Positions 33,910 through 42,056 of a DNA stretch of 42,185 bases are shown one piece after another. The position numbers were made by a program, and so were the translations under genes. The notes beneath the pieces were generated by a model, which saw nothing but the letters and a program-made list of their open reading frames with translations, made no database searches and was not told where the DNA came from. Positions within the stretch are counted from its first letter, which is position 1; the number at the start of each line of letters is the position of its first letter. This DNA is from an uncultured Alphaproteobacteria bacterium (GTDB taxonomy: Bacteria; Pseudomonadota; Alphaproteobacteria; Rhodobacterales; Rhodobacteraceae), in assembly GCA_913031285.1 (NCBI GenBank), contig CAJWEI010000026.1, positions 1 through 42,185 on the forward strand. Reading direction: 5' to 3'.

Positions 33910-35184
33910 TTAGAAAAGAAAACTTAGCGCAAACCCCAAGACTGCAGAAATAATCAATGTGAGCAAAATGCTTTTTTTAAGCCAAAACAAAATAATGGCT
34001 GCAGCAAGCGACAAACCAAGGGCATGGATATCGATACTTGCAACCTCGGGCACCCAGAAGTTGAATAGGCCGAAGTATGTCTGTGCCACTTCACGGAAAA
34101 AGACATGTAGAGAAAACCATAAGGATAAATTTAAAATCACTCCCACTACTGCAGCGGAGATTAAGGAAAGCGCTTTCGTCAGGCGCGGTTTAGAAGACAA
34201 CCAATCGATGTATGGTGCCCCCACAAACACCCACAGGAAACAGGGCATAAAGGTGGCCCAAAGGGTGACTGACGCACCTAAAAGACCCAGACCAAAATTA
34301 AAGCTGTCGTCTATACGCGCCGCTGCCAAAAAACCAACAAATTCTGTGACTAGGATAAGTGGTCCGGGTGTGGTTTCCGCAAGTCCCAGCCCATCCATCA
34401 TTTCCGCAGCACTTAGCCACCCTTTAGCGGTCACGGCATCTTGCGCCATGTAGGCAAGCACTGAATAAGCGCCCCCAAATGTGACCATAGCAAGTTTGGA
34501 AAAAAATACCCCCAGCTGGCCAAGAACTTCTTGAGTACTTAGTCCAGCCACTAGTCCCAGTGGAAGGATCCATAGAGCAATCCACAGAGCCGCCGTTTTA
34601 CAGGTCTGTAAGATAGGGACAGATAATTTAGATTGCTGTTTTTGTGCCTCAACTTTGGAAGGGCTTATAAATCCAGCAAAAGCTGCAATCAGGATAATGA
34701 TCGGAAAGGGCACATTCAAGAAAAACAAAGCAAAAAACGATAGCCCTGCTGTCACCCAACTCGCTTTGGTTTTGAGGCTTTTTCTTACAACTTTGCCCAA
34801 CGCCTCTAACACTATCACCAGAACTGCGCCCTTGATTCCTAAAAACAGTGCTGCCAGCCCATGGGTACTTCCATAAAGCGCGTAGACAATCGCAAACCCC
34901 AAAACTACCACAGCACCGGGCAGCATGAATAACAGTCCACTAATCAAACCGCCCGAAACGCCGCGCAATCGCCACCCTGAGTAAGTAGCCAACTGCATCG
35001 CCTCGGGCCCTGGCAAAAGCATGCAAAAAGACAGCGCATTGAGGAACTCTTTTTCGCTTAACCAGTTCTTTTCCTCAACGATCACACGATGCATAAGAGC
35101 AATCTGTCCCGCAGGTCCTCCAAATGACATCAGGCCAATTTTGCCATAGACTCTTAAAAGTTCACTAAACTTGAGGAGCTTCAT
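33910..35184 (-). CDS. chrA: ChrA-type chromate transporter family protein
   Basis: A 424-aa membrane protein of the CHR family with two homologous halves. Each half carries the family's FGG segment (LMSFGGPAGQIALMHR near the N-terminus, and MVTFGGAYSVLAYMAQ near residue 235) and a PGP motif (LLPGPEAMQ and TTPGPLI). Long-chain ChrA proteins export chromate by proton exchange; many homologues in marine bacteria may have other anion substrates. ATG at 35184 is preferred to TTG at 35193; neither has a strong ribosome binding site. It is alone, without chrB. Confidence 0.9.
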   Translation of the reverse strand: MKLLKFSELLRVYGKIGLMSFGGPAGQIALMHRVIVEEKNWLSEKEFLNALSFCMLLPGPEAMQLATYSGWRLRGVSGGLISGLLFMLPGAVVVLGFAIVYALYGSTHGLAALFLGIKGAVLVIVLEALGKVVRKSLKTKASWVTAGLSFFALFFLNVPFPIIILIAAFAGFISPSKVEAQKQQSKLSVPILQTCKTAALWIALWILPLGLVAGLSTQEVLGQLGVFFSKLAMVTFGGAYSVLAYMAQDAVTAKGWLSAAEMMDGLGLAETTPGPLILVTEFVGFLAAARIDDSFNFGLGLLGASVTLWATFMPCFLWVFVGAPYIDWLSSKPRLTKALSLISAAVVGVILNLSLWFSLHVFFREVAQTYFGLFNFWVPEVASIDIHALGLSLAAAIILFWLKKSILLTLIISAVLGFALSFLF

Positions 35185-35735
35185 AAGTTTCAACGCTCGG
35201 TTTGGTGAGATTACTACTGCAATCTTTGGGAAAAGATTATATTTAGTGAAATGATTAATACAGTTTGCAGAACGATAAAAGTAGATTTATGTTTTTGCGT
35301 TTTAACTCAACTCTGTTCACGTAAAATTAGATATTAACTTTCAATGGTGTAAGATAAAACAGTTCCGGCAATTCGATTAATAAATGTTACATAATATCTC
35401 TAAGCCCTTATCGGGTGGAGCAATTAAATTAATTTGAGGAAACTAAATTGGGAAGAATCGGTTTATTTCTGATTTGATTTGTAACCAATACTCTTTCGGC
35501 ATGTCTGTAGCGCCACGCAATCACGATTTATAGTGTAGCAAACTTCCAACTTTGGAGCAGGCCTGAAATTTTAATTAAGAATAGAACCTCTAAACATCAG
35601 AAAATCTAAGCTAATACTAGAAAAAGCCGGTTATAATGCAGATTTACGAATGTTATCTGGCTGCACGATCCAAGGTAGGCTAACCTTGACACTTGAACAA
35701 CGTCACTGTAACAGCCACTAATCACTACAGGAGTT
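35185..35735. other. AT-rich gap between chrA and the ffh leader
   Basis: No gene, tRNA or SRP RNA core was found. The stretch should hold the divergent chrA and ffh promoters. Confidence 0.4.
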
Positions 35736-35867
35736 ATGCACTTCTGGTCCTATTGCACGCGCAAGGATCGCCCCCCGTCAGCGAAGTTTCGCCCACGGGG
35801 GCATTCGATTTTGGGATCGGGCTTGCTTACATTGGCTCGAAAGCAAACTCTCAAGGAGGGAGCATAA
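35736..35867 (+). CDS. Possible 43-codon leader ORF directly upstream of ffh
   Basis: ATG at 35736 with CAGGAG 6-11 nt upstream opens a frame of 43 codons ending TAA at 35867, one base before the ffh ATG. The product begins MHFWSYCTRKDRPPSAKF and ends LTLARKQTLKEGA; it is basic and matches no family I know. A strong GC-rich hairpin lies inside it. It could be a leader peptide coupling translation to ffh, or a chance frame over a structured leader. Conservation in related genomes would decide. Confidence 0.3.
   Translation: MHFWSYCTRKDRPPSAKFRPRGHSILGSGLLTLARKQTLKEGA
35772..35801 (+). promoter_or_regulatory. Strong hairpin in the ffh leader
   Basis: CCCCCGT (35772-35778) pairs with ACGGGGG (35795-35801), and GCGA (35781-35784) pairs with TCGC (35789-35792) around an AGTT loop. 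It lies about 70 bp before the ffh ATG in otherwise AT-rich DNA and has no adjacent T-run. A second weaker stem TTGCTT/AAGCAA follows at 35824-35856. Confidence 0.5.
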
Positions 35868-35868
35868 C

Positions 35869-37392
35869 ATGTTTGAAAATCTCTCTGAACGTCTTTCTGG
35901 TGTTTTTGACCGGCTAACCAAACAAGGCGCGCTGTCTGAAGATAATGTAAAAACCGCTCTGCGGGAAGTACGGGTTGCCCTTCTTGAAGCTGATGTTTCC
36001 CTTGCCGTTGCTCGTAATTTTGTGAAAGCAGTGCAAACCAAAGCAACGGGCCAAGCAGTGACAAAATCAGTCACGCCTGGCCAGCAAGTAGTAAAAATCG
36101 TACATGACGAGTTGATCGATGTCCTCTCAGGCGCGGGCGATCCTGGCGTTCTTAAAATAGATAGTGCCCCTGCTCCAATTTTGATGGTTGGTTTGCAGGG
36201 ATCAGGAAAAACCACAACGACCGCAAAACTAGCCAAACACTTAAAAGATCGAAATGGAAAACGCGTGCTTATGGCGTCACTTGATGTCAATCGTCCCGCG
36301 GCAATGGAACAGCTACAGATCTTGGGCGTTCAGATTGGAGTGGACACACTTCCTATCGTGAAAGGCGAAGATCCAGTAGCCATTGCAAAGCGTGCAAAAA
36401 TCCAAGCCAACCTTGGCGGTTATGATGTCTACATGCTGGATACGGCTGGTCGTCTTCACATCGATCAGGAACTAATCGCGCAAGCTGCCGCCGTACGCGA
36501 TGTCGCCAACCCTCGCGAAACACTTCTTGTCGTTGACGGGCTCACTGGTCAAGACGCAGTGAACGTTGCAACCGAGTTTGATGACAAAATTGGCGTGAGC
36601 GGCGTTGTCCTTACTCGCATGGATGGCGATGGCCGAGGCGGTGCGGCTCTCTCTATGCGCGCGGTAACGGGTAAGCCGATCCGCTTTGTTGGCCTAGGTG
36701 AAAAGATGGATGCGCTGGAAACCTTTGAACCAGACAGAATCGCTGGGCGTATCCTCGGCATGGGCGATATCGTCGCCCTCGTCGAAAAAGCCCAAGACAC
36801 GATTGAGGCCGAACAGGCCGAAAGGATGATGAAGCGCTTCCAGAGAGGCCAGTTCAATATGAATGATCTGAAAATGCAGCTTGAGCAAATGATGAAAATG
36901 GGTGGCATGCAAAGCATAATGGGCATGATGCCTGGCATGGGTAAAATGGCCAAACAAGCCTCTAGTGCAGGTATGGATGACAGTTTATTTAAGCAGCAGA
37001 TCGCATTGATCCAATCCATGACCAAAAAAGAACGAGCCAATCCTCAAATCCTTCAAGCAAGTCGCAAGAAGCGCATCTCAAAAGGCGCCGGCTTAGAGGT
37101 AAGCGAATTGAACAAATTGCTAAAGATGCATCGTCAAATGTCAGACATGATGAAAAAGATGGGTAAAATGGGCAAAGGTGGAATGCTTAAACAAGCCATG
37201 CGAGGTATTTTTGGTAAAGGCGGCATGCCCTCAGATTTGCCAGCAGGAATGGACCCGTCGCAGATGGACCCAAAAGCCCTTGAAGCAGCTGCAAAGCAGC
37301 TTGGTGCAAAAGGTAGCTTTCCAGGTGGCCCACCGAGCATGGGCGGCATGGGCCTGCCAGCTAACCTTAGCGGTTTTGGAAAGAAAAAATAA
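35869..37392 (+). CDS. ffh: Signal recognition particle protein Ffh
   Basis: The SRP54 GTPase (507 aa), which with 4.5S RNA targets nascent membrane proteins to FtsY. The N-domain spans about residues 1-90, the G-domain P-loop is GLQGSGKT at 108-115 and the DTAGR motif follows. The M-domain is very rich in methionine (MMKMGGMQSIMGMMPGMGKM). A glycine-, proline- and methionine-rich C-terminal tail ends GFGKKK. GGAGGGA lies just upstream of the ATG. Two GNAT genes follow directly. Confidence 0.97.
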   Translation: MFENLSERLSGVFDRLTKQGALSEDNVKTALREVRVALLEADVSLAVARNFVKAVQTKATGQAVTKSVTPGQQVVKIVHDELIDVLSGAGDPGVLKIDSAPAPILMVGLQGSGKTTTTAKLAKHLKDRNGKRVLMASLDVNRPAAMEQLQILGVQIGVDTLPIVKGEDPVAIAKRAKIQANLGGYDVYMLDTAGRLHIDQELIAQAAAVRDVANPRETLLVVDGLTGQDAVNVATEFDDKIGVSGVVLTRMDGDGRGGAALSMRAVTGKPIRFVGLGEKMDALETFEPDRIAGRILGMGDIVALVEKAQDTIEAEQAERMMKRFQRGQFNMNDLKMQLEQMMKMGGMQSIMGMMPGMGKMAKQASSAGMDDSLFKQQIALIQSMTKKERANPQILQASRKKRISKGAGLEVSELNKLLKMHRQMSDMMKKMGKMGKGGMLKQAMRGIFGKGGMPSDLPAGMDPSQMDPKALEAAAKQLGAKGSFPGGPPSMGGMGLPANLSGFGKKK

Positions 37393-37896
37393 GTGATATC
37401 CAATCTCATGATAACGACAAACAAATCAGTCCTACACCGTCTTATGATGAGAGATTTTATGCCGCTTTATGCGTTGCTTGAAGACCGTCGGACAGAATTC
37501 ATGGTCGGGCCGTCTTCACATACACAAAACTGGTTTTGTATTGCCTCAAAAGTAAGCAGTTGGTTTTTAACGGGATTTGGCAGATGGCGCGTGGCACGTT
37601 GTAATATGGAAGCCTCCTTATTTAGGGTCGGGTCAAACCGGCCAAATCATTTCTCTGAGATTGAGTTAAGAAGCATTTTTTCAGCTCATGGCGAACTTAA
37701 AGGGTGCGCATTTCAAGGCACGAATGCTATAAATGAATGGGTGCAAAACAGTCTTGGCCTGAAGCCCTTATTAAGGCATTTCAATCGACAGAACCTGCAA
37801 CTACTCGCGCTTGAAGAGAAACTGTGCACCCTCGCAGATCACGAGGCAAATAAAGGTACGACTGTCTACTTTTATGCAATGGGGAAAGTACAATGA
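37393..37896 (+). CDS. Divergent GNAT-like acetyltransferase
   Basis: A 167-aa protein that aligns by eye with GNAT acetyltransferases of the RimJ/RimL type found at this position in roseobacters: an N-terminal beta strand and helix (LMMRDFMPLYALLEDRR), a central ISEIEL-like strand and a C-terminal NRQNLQLLALEEKL helix. The acetyl-CoA loop (normally Q/R-x-x-G-x-G/A) is not recognisable, since the corresponding stretch reads HGELKGCAF. The protein may therefore be inactive or altered. The GTG start at 37393 abuts the ffh stop; ATG at 37408 is an alternative. The end overlaps the next GNAT gene by four bases. Confidence 0.6.
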   Translation: MISNLMITTNKSVLHRLMMRDFMPLYALLEDRRTEFMVGPSSHTQNWFCIASKVSSWFLTGFGRWRVARCNMEASLFRVGSNRPNHFSEIELRSIFSAHGELKGCAFQGTNAINEWVQNSLGLKPLLRHFNRQNLQLLALEEKLCTLADHEANKGTTVYFYAMGKVQ

Positions 37897-38417
37897 GCCT
37901 GACAAATTCTCCAAGACTGCACAGCGACAACCTCATCCTACGTGGTCCAGAAATACGCGACTTTGAGCCTATGGCAAAATTTTATGCTGACGCAGTGCGC
38001 GCAATAGGCTTTGGGGGCAGTTTGAAACGTGATGAAGCGTGGAGATGGTTTGCGTCAAATATCGGTCATTGGCATATCCATGGTTATGGCTATTTTACTA
38101 TTGAAACTAAGACTGGGGATATCGCTGGAATTAGCGGTATCTGGAACCCCGAGGGCTGGCCAGAACCGGAAGTTGGCTGGGTTGTATACGTTGGCTTTGA
38201 GGGGCAAAGCATTGCCTATGAAGCGGCTCTAAGAGCGCGTATTTGGGCATATGAAATGCTATCTATGACCACACTGACCAGTAATATTATTCCTGGCAAT
38301 ATCCGTTCGATCAAACTGGCCGAGCGGATGGGTGCAACATATGAGCGCACTTACACCAATCCTAATATGGGAGAGGGTATGCTTTATCGTCATCCAGGAC
38401 CAGAGCTCTTGCTATGA
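37893..38417 (+). CDS. GNAT-family N-acetyltransferase (RimJ/RimL-like)
   Basis: A 174-aa GNAT enzyme using acetyl-CoA. The fold order is clear: N-terminal strand LILRGPEIRDFEPMAKFY, the GDIAGISGIW strand, the PEPEVGWVVYVGFEGQSIAYEAALRAR region holding the acetyl-CoA loop, and the NIRSIKLAERMGATYERTY helix typical of RimJ/RimL proteins. The substrate (small molecule or protein N-terminus) is unknown. ATGA overlap with the upstream paralogue suggests a tandem duplication in one operon. Confidence 0.88.
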   Translation: MSLTNSPRLHSDNLILRGPEIRDFEPMAKFYADAVRAIGFGGSLKRDEAWRWFASNIGHWHIHGYGYFTIETKTGDIAGISGIWNPEGWPEPEVGWVVYVGFEGQSIAYEAALRARIWAYEMLSMTTLTSNIIPGNIRSIKLAERMGATYERTYTNPNMGEGMLYRHPGPELLL

Positions 38418-38569
38418 TAAATATCTCTACGCTCTCAAAAGAGAAAAGAACACTGCTGTGGGTCCGATTGTGGGACCAGCAAAGTAGCGGAATTCTTATT
38501 CCATATATTTTAAAATATAATCTTCTTATTGGTCGTGCTCCGATGGCAGGCGCAGGAGGTCAACCATGA
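38414..38569 (+). CDS. Possible 51-aa small protein overlapping both neighbours
   Basis: ATG at 38414 overlaps the GNAT stop (ATGA). The frame of 51 codons ends at TGA 38567-38569, which overlaps the chorismate mutase ATG (ATGA again). The product starts MINISTLSKEKRTLLWVRLW and ends APMAGAGGQP. No family is recognised. Both junctions have the architecture of coupled operon genes, but the ribosome binding site of the next gene lies in its end, so the frame could also be fortuitous. Confidence 0.3.
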   Translation: MINISTLSKEKRTLLWVRLWDQQSSGILIPYILKYNLLIGRAPMAGAGGQP

Positions 38570-38862
38570 CGAACACAGCAGAACATGCCTCAGAACTTCT
38601 GAAAGAACACCGTGACAGCATTGATAGGTTAGATGCGATCCTCGTCTACACGCTGGGAGAGCGTTTCAAGCATACACAAGCAGTTGGAAAGCTAAAAGCG
38701 GAAAATCATCTTCCTCCGTCCGACCCAACTCGCGAAGCGACACAGATTGCGCGGCTGGAAGAGCTTGCAAATCAAGCCGACTTAGATCCTGAATTTGCCA
38801 AGAAATTTCTGAACTTCGTAATTCAGGAAGTTATCCAACATCACAAGCGACACCAATCTTAG
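38566..38862 (+). CDS. Chorismate mutase, AroQ type
   Basis: A 98-aa all-helical chorismate mutase, converting chorismate to prephenate for phenylalanine and tyrosine synthesis. It starts LLKEHRDSIDRLDAILVYTLGERF, with the conserved Arg16 and the IDRLD pattern, followed by the VGKLK motif lysine and the DPTREATQIARL segment. GCAGGAGG lies 6-13 nt upstream of the ATG. It sits between GNAT genes and rpsP, a conserved place in this family. A small GGGG/CCCC hairpin follows its stop, before rpsP. Confidence 0.88.
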   Translation: MTNTAEHASELLKEHRDSIDRLDAILVYTLGERFKHTQAVGKLKAENHLPPSDPTREATQIARLEELANQADLDPEFAKKFLNFVIQEVIQHHKRHQS

Positions 38863-38902
38863 GGGTTAACGCCCCGACCGCCATTCAAAAGGAGATACCC
38901 AA

Positions 38903-39349
38903 ATGGCCATGAAAATTAGACTTGCCCGCGGTGGGAACAAAAAGCGTCCATTTTACCGCATCGTTGCGGCGGATAGCCGTATGCCCCGCGACGGCCGCTA
39001 TATCGAAAAGCTCGGCACATATAATCCGTTGCTGCCAAAAGACAGTGAAGAGCGCGTGAGAATGGATGCAGAGCGCGTTCAATACTGGCTTGATCAAGGC
39101 GCTCAAGTAACTGATCGGGTCACGCGTATGCTCGAAGCAGCAGGTGTTATGGAAAAGAAAGAGCGCAATAATCCAACTAAAGGCAAGCCAGGTCAAAAAG
39201 CGACCGAGCGCGCTGAGGAAAAGGCTGCTAAAGCGGCTGACGCCCCACAGGCTGAAGAAGCCCCCAAACCCGCCGTAAAAGAGCCTGTTGCGGAAGAACC
39301 CATCACTGAAGCTCCAGCTGCAGAAGAAGCAGTGGAAAAGACCGCATAA
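38903..39349 (+). CDS. rpsP: 30S ribosomal protein S16 with long acidic tail
   Basis: S16 assembles the body of the 30S subunit. The conserved core ([19 protein letters not shown]... to about residue 85) is followed by a 60-residue tail rich in Ala, Glu, Lys and Pro, giving 148 aa in place of about 82 in E. coli. Such tails are frequent in alphaproteobacteria. AAGGAG lies 9-14 nt upstream of the ATG. Confidence 0.96.
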   Translation: MAMKIRLARGGNKKRPFYRIVAADSRMPRDGRYIEKLGTYNPLLPKDSEERVRMDAERVQYWLDQGAQVTDRVTRMLEAAGVMEKKERNNPTKGKPGQKATERAEEKAAKAADAPQAEEAPKPAVKEPVAEEPITEAPAAEEAVEKTA

Positions 39350-39485
39350 GAAGCACCATGGATTGGAATGCAGGACATACTGCTCGCTTCAGAATGTATT
39401 CTACAAACAACTGTGCGAAAGTGGCAATTTTTATGCCTCGTTCGCACAATTTATAAAATAGCTCTGGCGCTACAAGGACAAACTG

Positions 39486-39623
39486 ATGGGTTTCAGGCCA
39501 ATTCGAATGTTAATTTTACTTGGAATCTCTTTTGTTGCTGGCATTATATACGAACGAAAATCTGTAAGCTACGATTGCCAGTTCGTTGGCGGCAAGATGA
39601 TTGATGTCTTTTGTGAAAGGTAA
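39486..39623 (+). CDS. Small single-pass membrane protein, unknown function
   Basis: A 45-codon frame: basic N-terminus MGFRPIR, a hydrophobic helix (about residues 8-22, MLILLGISFVAGIIY), then a short tail with two cysteines (Cys31 and Cys43) and a GGKMIDVFCER end. AGGA lies about 10 nt upstream, and the stop lies three bases before rimM. I recall comparable small proteins with an ER-x-C-x-GG-x-C-like tail in the same place in roseobacters. The two cysteines could form a disulfide outside the membrane. The 78-codon frame at 39368-39604 in another register is rejected in its favour. Confidence 0.65.
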   Translation: MGFRPIRMLILLGISFVAGIIYERKSVSYDCQFVGGKMIDVFCER

Positions 39624-39626
39624 ATC

Positions 39627-40145
39627 ATGAGTAATGAAATGATTTTTGTAGGCGCAATTGTCGGGTCTTTTGGCGTAAACGGCGAAGTTCGCCTTAAAAG
39701 TTTTACGTCTGCACCCGAAGCGATCTCTGACTATGGTCCCGTTTTTAACGAAAATGGTACGAGATCCTTTATTGTCTCTCTCACAGGCCAGCTAAAAAAT
39801 GCCTTGAGTGCAAAGCTTTCTGGTGTGCTAACAAAAGAAGACGCTGATGCGTTACGAGGTCTCCAGCTTTTTGTGCCGCGAAGCAAATTCCCCAAATTGC
39901 CAGACGATGAATATTATTATGCCGACCTCACCAATCTTGGCGTTTTTGACGCTGGTGGCGTACAAATTGGCAAAGTCAAATCTGTGCAAAACCATGGCGC
40001 ATCAGACATTCTTGAAATTTCACAACTCGGCAAGATCACAACAATACTTTTGCCTTTTACTCGCCAGAATGTACCCACAGTGGATACAAAGGCCAGCCGT
40101 ATAGTCATTAATCCCCCAGACGGGTTGTTTGAAGATCTTTCATGA
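39627..40145 (+). CDS. rimM: Ribosome maturation factor RimM
   Basis: A 172-aa 30S maturation factor that binds S19 and helps process the 16S head. It has the N-terminal RimM barrel (FVGAIVGSFGVNGEVRLKSF) and a C-terminal PRC-like barrel (DDEYYYADLTNLGVFDAGGVQIGKV). AAAGG lies 7 nt upstream of the ATG. The stop overlaps the trmD ATG (ATGA), so the two are coupled. The order rpsP-rimM-trmD-rplS is widely conserved in bacteria. Confidence 0.96.
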   Translation: MSNEMIFVGAIVGSFGVNGEVRLKSFTSAPEAISDYGPVFNENGTRSFIVSLTGQLKNALSAKLSGVLTKEDADALRGLQLFVPRSKFPKLPDDEYYYADLTNLGVFDAGGVQIGKVKSVQNHGASDILEISQLGKITTILLPFTRQNVPTVDTKASRIVINPPDGLFEDLS

Positions 40146-40927
40146 GCGGTCCGACAAAATCCCATGGCCGAAAATCAATCAGTGCCAGTTTGCAGCCCAG
40201 GGACCTCATAGCACCTAAACCAAAGCTGGCCAATGTCTGGACCGCTCAAGTCATTACACTTTTCCCGAACTGTCTTCCTGGCGTTTTAGGACATAGTTTG
40301 ACAGGACGAGCGCTCGATGAGGGGAAGTGGGCCTTGGAAACCATTGATCTGCGTTCATTTGGCGAGGGCAAGCACAAGAATGTTGATGATAGGCCCTCAG
40401 GTGGCGGTGCCGGAATGGTGTTGCGGCCCGATGTTGTTGGAAACGCCATAGAAAGCGCACTTGAGCAGAAAAAGGCAACAGACCAGCTACTGGTGTGCCT
40501 GTCACCACGTGGTCGCCCATTTGACCAAGATACGGCACAGTTATGGTCAGAAGGGACTGGCATAATTATGCTGTGTGGCCGCTTTGAAGGCATCGACCAA
40601 CGCGTGCTTGATCACTATGGGATCGAAGAGATCTCACTTGGAGATTTTGTGATAACGGGAGGCGAGATCGCAGCGCAGGCTATGATTGACGCAACAGTCA
40701 GGCTTTTGCCCGGAGTGCTAGGAAATAATTCTTCTGTTGAAAAAGAAAGCCATTCCGAGGGACTTCTCGAACACGCGCAATACACTCGACCTGCCGAGTG
40801 GAACGGGCATGAAATTCCCGATGTTCTTCAATCTGGCAATCACCAAAAAATCGCCGATTGGCGCCGCGCCCAATCTGAAGAACTCACTCGTACTAGAAGA
40901 CCTGATCTATGGGTTAAGAAAACGTAA
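40142..40927 (+). CDS. trmD: tRNA (guanine-N1-)-methyltransferase TrmD
   Basis: Methylates G37 of tRNAs for Leu, Pro and Arg (CGG), preventing frameshifts. The 261-aa protein has the SPOUT trefoil-knot elements LSPRGRPFDQ and LGDFVITGGEIAAQAMID, and the early DLRSFGEGKHKNVDDRPSGGGAGM. A 32-residue basic N-terminal extension precedes the usual start of the domain (VWTAQVITLFP). The start is set by the ATGA overlap with rimM; no later in-frame ATG precedes the core. Confidence 0.96.
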   Translation: MSGPTKSHGRKSISASLQPRDLIAPKPKLANVWTAQVITLFPNCLPGVLGHSLTGRALDEGKWALETIDLRSFGEGKHKNVDDRPSGGGAGMVLRPDVVGNAIESALEQKKATDQLLVCLSPRGRPFDQDTAQLWSEGTGIIMLCGRFEGIDQRVLDHYGIEEISLGDFVITGGEIAAQAMIDATVRLLPGVLGNNSSVEKESHSEGLLEHAQYTRPAEWNGHEIPDVLQSGNHQKIADWRRAQSEELTRTRRPDLWVKKT

Positions 40928-41153
40928 GGGGTGTGTTGACGGCATGCGCCTCCTTGGCCCAAAAGAAACTCCTTGAAATACGAGCAAATCTCCTGCTATA
41001 CGCCTCAAGCCTGACGTATTGGAATTTTCTTTGATTCTTTGTCTTTGTTAGGACTTGCAGCTAAAGAATATTAATGACGACCGAACCCTCTGGCGGGCTT
41101 ATTATTTCATAGGGACCCGAAAAAAGACCAAGAGCTCTGGGACGCGCACAACT

Positions 41154-41171
41154 TTACGGGACCAACCGTAA
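41154..41171 (+). promoter_or_regulatory. Hairpin just before the rplS ribosome binding site
   Basis: TTACGG (41154-41159) and CCGTAA (41166-41171) form a perfect 6-bp stem with a GACCAA loop, ending three bases before AAGGAG. In the mRNA it could affect rplS translation or bind a ribosomal protein. The rest of 40928-41153 shows no gene. Confidence 0.4.
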
Positions 41172-41187
41172 TCAAAGGAGAAAAGCG

Positions 41188-41574
41188 ATGGACATTATCG
41201 CACAGATAGAGGCAGAACATATTGCCTCGCTCGGTCATGAAATTCCCGACTTTAAAGCCGGAGATACGATCCGGGTTGGATATAAAGTGACCGAAGGCAC
41301 GCGTAGTCGTGTTCAGAACTATGAAGGTGTTTGTATTGCCAGAAACAATGGTAAAGGCATTGCAGGGTCATTCACCGTAAGAAAGATTTCATTTGGCGAA
41401 GGTGTGGAGCGGGTATTCCCTCTCCATTCGACAAATATTGAGTCCATCACTGTTGTTAGACGCGGTCGAGTGCGTCGTGCTAAGTTATACTATCTTCGTG
41501 AGCGCCGCGGTAAATCCGCACGTATCGTCGAACAGACAAACTACCGCGCTCCCAGCGCTGGTAAAGACGCATAA
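41188..41574 (+). CDS. rplS: 50S ribosomal protein L19
   Basis: L19 (128 aa) sits at the subunit interface of the ribosome. The family segments [31 protein letters not shown] and [20 protein letters not shown] are all present, and the C-terminus has the usual basic [23 protein letters not shown]. It is followed by rpmE after 10 bp and preceded by a 260-bp gap, so it likely has its own promoter. Confidence 0.97.
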   Translation: MDIIAQIEAEHIASLGHEIPDFKAGDTIRVGYKVTEGTRSRVQNYEGVCIARNNGKGIAGSFTVRKISFGEGVERVFPLHSTNIESITVVRRGRVRRAKLYYLRERRGKSARIVEQTNYRAPSAGKDA

Positions 41575-41584
41575 GGAGGCCGCA

Positions 41585-41806
41585 ATGAGAAAAGACATTC
41601 ATCCTGATTATCACTTCATTGACGTTAAAATGATTGATGGAACTATCATCAAAACACGCTCGACTTGGGGTAAAGAAGGCGACACCATGACTTTGGATAT
41701 CGATCCTTCTGCTCATCCAGCGTGGACTGGTGGTGGTGGCCGGCTTCTAGATACTGGTGGACGTGTATCTAAATTTAAAAAGAAATACGAAGGCCTTGGA
41801 TTCTAA
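41585..41806 (+). CDS. rpmE: 50S ribosomal protein L31, cysteine-free form
   Basis: L31 (73 aa) bridges the two ribosomal subunits. It begins [19 protein letters not shown] and ends [16 protein letters not shown]. The CxxC zinc ligands of E. coli L31 are absent, so no zinc is bound, as in other alphaproteobacterial forms. GGAGG lies 6 to 10 nt upstream of the ATG. The longer frame that opens at 41393 is only the open upstream register inside rplS. Confidence 0.95.
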   Translation: MRKDIHPDYHFIDVKMIDGTIIKTRSTWGKEGDTMTLDIDPSAHPAWTGGGGRLLDTGGRVSKFKKKYEGLGF

Positions 41807-41825
41807 AGTGTCCTTCCAGAGTTCA

Positions 41826-41867
41826 AACATCAAACGCCGCATGTCCCCATGTGGCGTTTGATGTTTT
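41826..41867 (+). terminator. Strong intrinsic terminator after rpmE
   Basis: A near-perfect 18-bp stem: AACATCAAACGCC (41826-41838) pairs with GGCGTTTGATGTT (41853-41865), continued by a G-T pair and CATG/CATG around a TCCC loop. TTTT follows on the plus strand. It begins 19 bp after the rpmE stop and may also work in the other direction. Confidence 0.88.
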
Positions 41868-42056
41868 AGTAGCATTGAACATTAAAAACCTTTTTAACGG
41901 TTTGTCTTTACCGAGCGTCCAGCGTGTTTTAGGTTAAGCTCAGTATAGTGTGTAGAGGTGGCCAAAAACAGTTGAATATAATCATTATTATTTGGGACAC
42001 CTCAAGTATATCGCATTTGAGATTGCCCAATACCTAAAAATAAATATGTAACGATC

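Noticed and set aside
35693-35917. 74-codon plus-strand frame entering ffh
   Set aside because: It crosses the ffh start in the wrong register and has no ribosome binding site; the 43-codon frame ending before ffh is the better candidate.
33049-38517. 15-bp sequence ATATATTTTAAAATA present at 33049 and 38503
   Set aside because: Low-complexity AT palindrome; one copy upstream of the F0 genes and one inside a small ORF share no other context.
39368-39604. 78-codon frame between rpsP and rimM
   Set aside because: The 45-codon frame at 39486-39623 in another register has a ribosome binding site, a clear membrane helix and good spacing to rimM.
41393-41806. 137-aa form of L31
   Set aside because: The upstream part is the out-of-frame interior of rplS; the family N-terminus and ribosome binding site place the start at 41585.
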